From positions 1 to 52,675 of the forward strand of contig NZ_QDGA01000033.1 in NCBI RefSeq assembly GCF_003347665.1: 52,675 nucleotides of DNA, given 5' to 3'. Shown piece by piece: positions 51,528 through 52,675 of this stretch. The stretch's first letter is position 1; every line of letters begins with the position of its first letter. Made by a program: the position numbers and the translations under genes. Source of the DNA: Microvirga calopogonii. Its GTDB lineage: Bacteria; Pseudomonadota; Alphaproteobacteria; Rhizobiales; Beijerinckiaceae. The notes under the pieces were generated by a model. That model was not told the origin of the DNA. It was given only the letters and a program-made list of their open reading frames with translations, and searched no databases.

Positions 51528-52675
51528 TCATTTTTCCGCCAACAGTGCCTGACCGAGGGCTGGCAACGGCATCACCTCAATGTCATCCTTTAGAGGAAAA
51601 GACCCGTTTCCTGGATAGACAACGATGCGGCGTTCGGGTTTGAGATCCTCACAGGCGTGATAGAAACCCTTCTCTACCTTTGGCGCCAGACTACGTTTGA
51701 TCTCAATGGCCCACGGGCGACGACCAGGCAAGGTGATGAGTAGGTCAATTTCCGCGCCTGCGGATGTTCGGTAGAAGTTTGCCTGCGTGTCGGAAGGGGC
51801 GGCGGCGATCAGAGTTTCGATGACAAAGCCCTCCCAACTGGCTCCGGCCACAGGGTGACCCAGCACATCATCCTGCGTTGCAAGTCCAAGCAGGGTATGA
51901 GTGATGCCGCTGTCGCGGACATAGATGCGCGGGGATTTGACGAGGCGTTTGCCCACATTGGCGTGCCAGGGTTCCAGTCGCCGCACGAGCAGCAGGTCGA
52001 CCAGCAGGTCGAGGTAGGACGCCACGGTCTTTCCGTCCACGCCAAGTGCACGTGCGAATTCGGCGGCATTGAGGAGTCCGGACTGATGATGTGCCAGCAT
52101 GGTCCAGAAGCGACGCAAGGTCTCGGCCGGAATGCGAGGCCCCAGCAGGGGGATATCGCGTTCCAGGTAGGTTCGGATGAAATCCTGTCGCCACCGTTGG
52201 CTGATACGATCACTGGTGGCCAGATAGCTGTCCGGGAAGCCACCACGCAGCCACAATCGGTTCAAGTCTGAAGCCGGAACCTCCAATCCATCGATCGGGT
52301 GCATTTCGAGATAGGCGATCCGCCCGGCTAAGCTTTCGCCCGACTGCTTCAGGAGATCGAGTGACGCGGATCCGAGGAGCAGGAAGCGGCCCGTCCGCCG
52401 CCCCTTGCGGCGACCGCGGTCGATCAGACCGCGCAAGTTCTGAAACAGATCCGGTAGCCGCTGGACTTCGTCAAGAATGACAAGCTTGTCTTCATGGCCG
52501 GCGAGATAGAGTTCTGGTTCTGACAGCCTGGCGCGATCAGCATCGGATTCCAGGTCGAGATAGATCGACGGACGGTGCTCCCCGATGGTCAGAGCCAGTG
52601 TCGTTTTGCCGACCTGCCGCGGGCCCAGGAGGGCGACGGCAGGATAGCTGTCGAGCAATTCGTTCAGCTCGGCGG
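51528..52675 (-). CDS. AAA ATPase with DUF4143 domain, 5' end outside window
   Basis: At least 376 residues. Walker A is GPRQVGKTTLAL, Walker B LVILDEVQRLPDLFQNL, and a sensor-like LLLGSASLDLL follows. Then come the winged-helix-like region (AAEFARALGVDGKTVASYLDLL) and the nuclease-like DUF4143 fold with FYRTSAGAEIDLLI and WAIEIKRS, which has the D-ExK pattern of restriction-like nucleases. The frame is open to the right edge, so the start is missing. Members are often found in accessory or toxin-antitoxin-rich regions. Confidence 0.88.
   Translation of the reverse strand, partial: AELNELLDSYPAVALLGPRQVGKTTLALTIGEHRPSIYLDLESDADRARLSEPELYLAGHEDKLVILDEVQRLPDLFQNLRGLIDRGRRKGRRTGRFLLLGSASLDLLKQSGESLAGRIAYLEMHPIDGLEVPASDLNRLWLRGGFPDSYLATSDRISQRWRQDFIRTYLERDIPLLGPRIPAETLRRFWTMLAHHQSGLLNAAEFARALGVDGKTVASYLDLLVDLLLVRRLEPWHANVGKRLVKSPRIYVRDSGITHTLLGLATQDDVLGHPVAGASWEGFVIETLIAAAPSDTQANFYRTSAGAEIDLLITLPGRRPWAIEIKRSLAPKVEKGFYHACEDLKPERRIVVYPGNGSFPLKDDIEVMPLPALGQALLAEK

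Noticed and set aside
51431..51643. A 70-codon frame after the antitoxin-like pair, considered as a missing toxin
   Set aside because: It runs over the 3' end of the DUF4143 gene on the other strand, lacks a ribosome-binding site of its own and resembles no toxin family.

Overview
The window looks like an alphaproteobacterial chromosome, most likely order Hyphomicrobiales and close to Microvirga/Methylobacterium. The evidence is high GC, several DUF6894 proteins starting MPRFFFH, HWE histidine kinases, CsbD and PRC-barrel stress proteins, an EcfG-like sigma factor, and several promoters of the EcfG form GGAAC-N16/17-CGTT. No rRNA, tRNA or CRISPR array was seen.

Layout. 1-549 is the 3' end of a sugar ABC transporter ATPase. 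887-10066 is a catabolic block: a GntR regulator divergent from a BKACE (DUF849) enzyme, then a fumarylacetoacetate-hydrolase-family protein, an ACS-type MFS permease, an AraC regulator and two tandem secreted tannase-family hydrolases. The content suggests uptake and cleavage of a phenolic or aromatic ester and its ring-derived acids. 10621-22361 is a second catabolic block: a BNR sialidase-like protein divergent from a Dpp/Opp-type ABC transporter, an iron alcohol dehydrogenase, a DapA-superfamily aldolase, a GntR regulator, a DUF1537 acid-sugar kinase and a PdxA2-type dehydrogenase. The last two normally turn four-carbon sugar acids into dihydroxyacetone phosphate. A class I fructose-1,6-bisphosphatase (22481-23512) follows and fits gluconeogenic use of that product. 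Two matching inverted repeats flank the divergent promoter of this block.

23.5-48 kb is an accessory region dense in small stress genes: four DUF6894 proteins, a cold-shock protein, two CsbD proteins (one broken), a PRC-barrel protein, a DUF892 ferritin-like protein, an EcfG-like sigma factor followed by a SWIB protein, a ribosome hibernation factor, two Crp/Fnr regulators, several PAS/GAF/HWE sensor proteins and receiver domains. Several genes have an EcfG-type promoter at the right distance, so much of the region may be one general-stress regulon. It also holds decay and mobility marks: a 250-bp MITE-like element with 16-bp inverted ends and a 6-bp target duplication (30448-30697), an IS66 transposase remnant, a PpiD-like isomerase with at least two frameshifts, and two other frameshifted small genes.

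48-52.7 kb holds a hybrid kinase and a DUF4238 gene joined head to head, each without its natural 5' end. A two-gene antitoxin-like micro-operon follows, then a DUF4143 ATPase that runs off the right edge.
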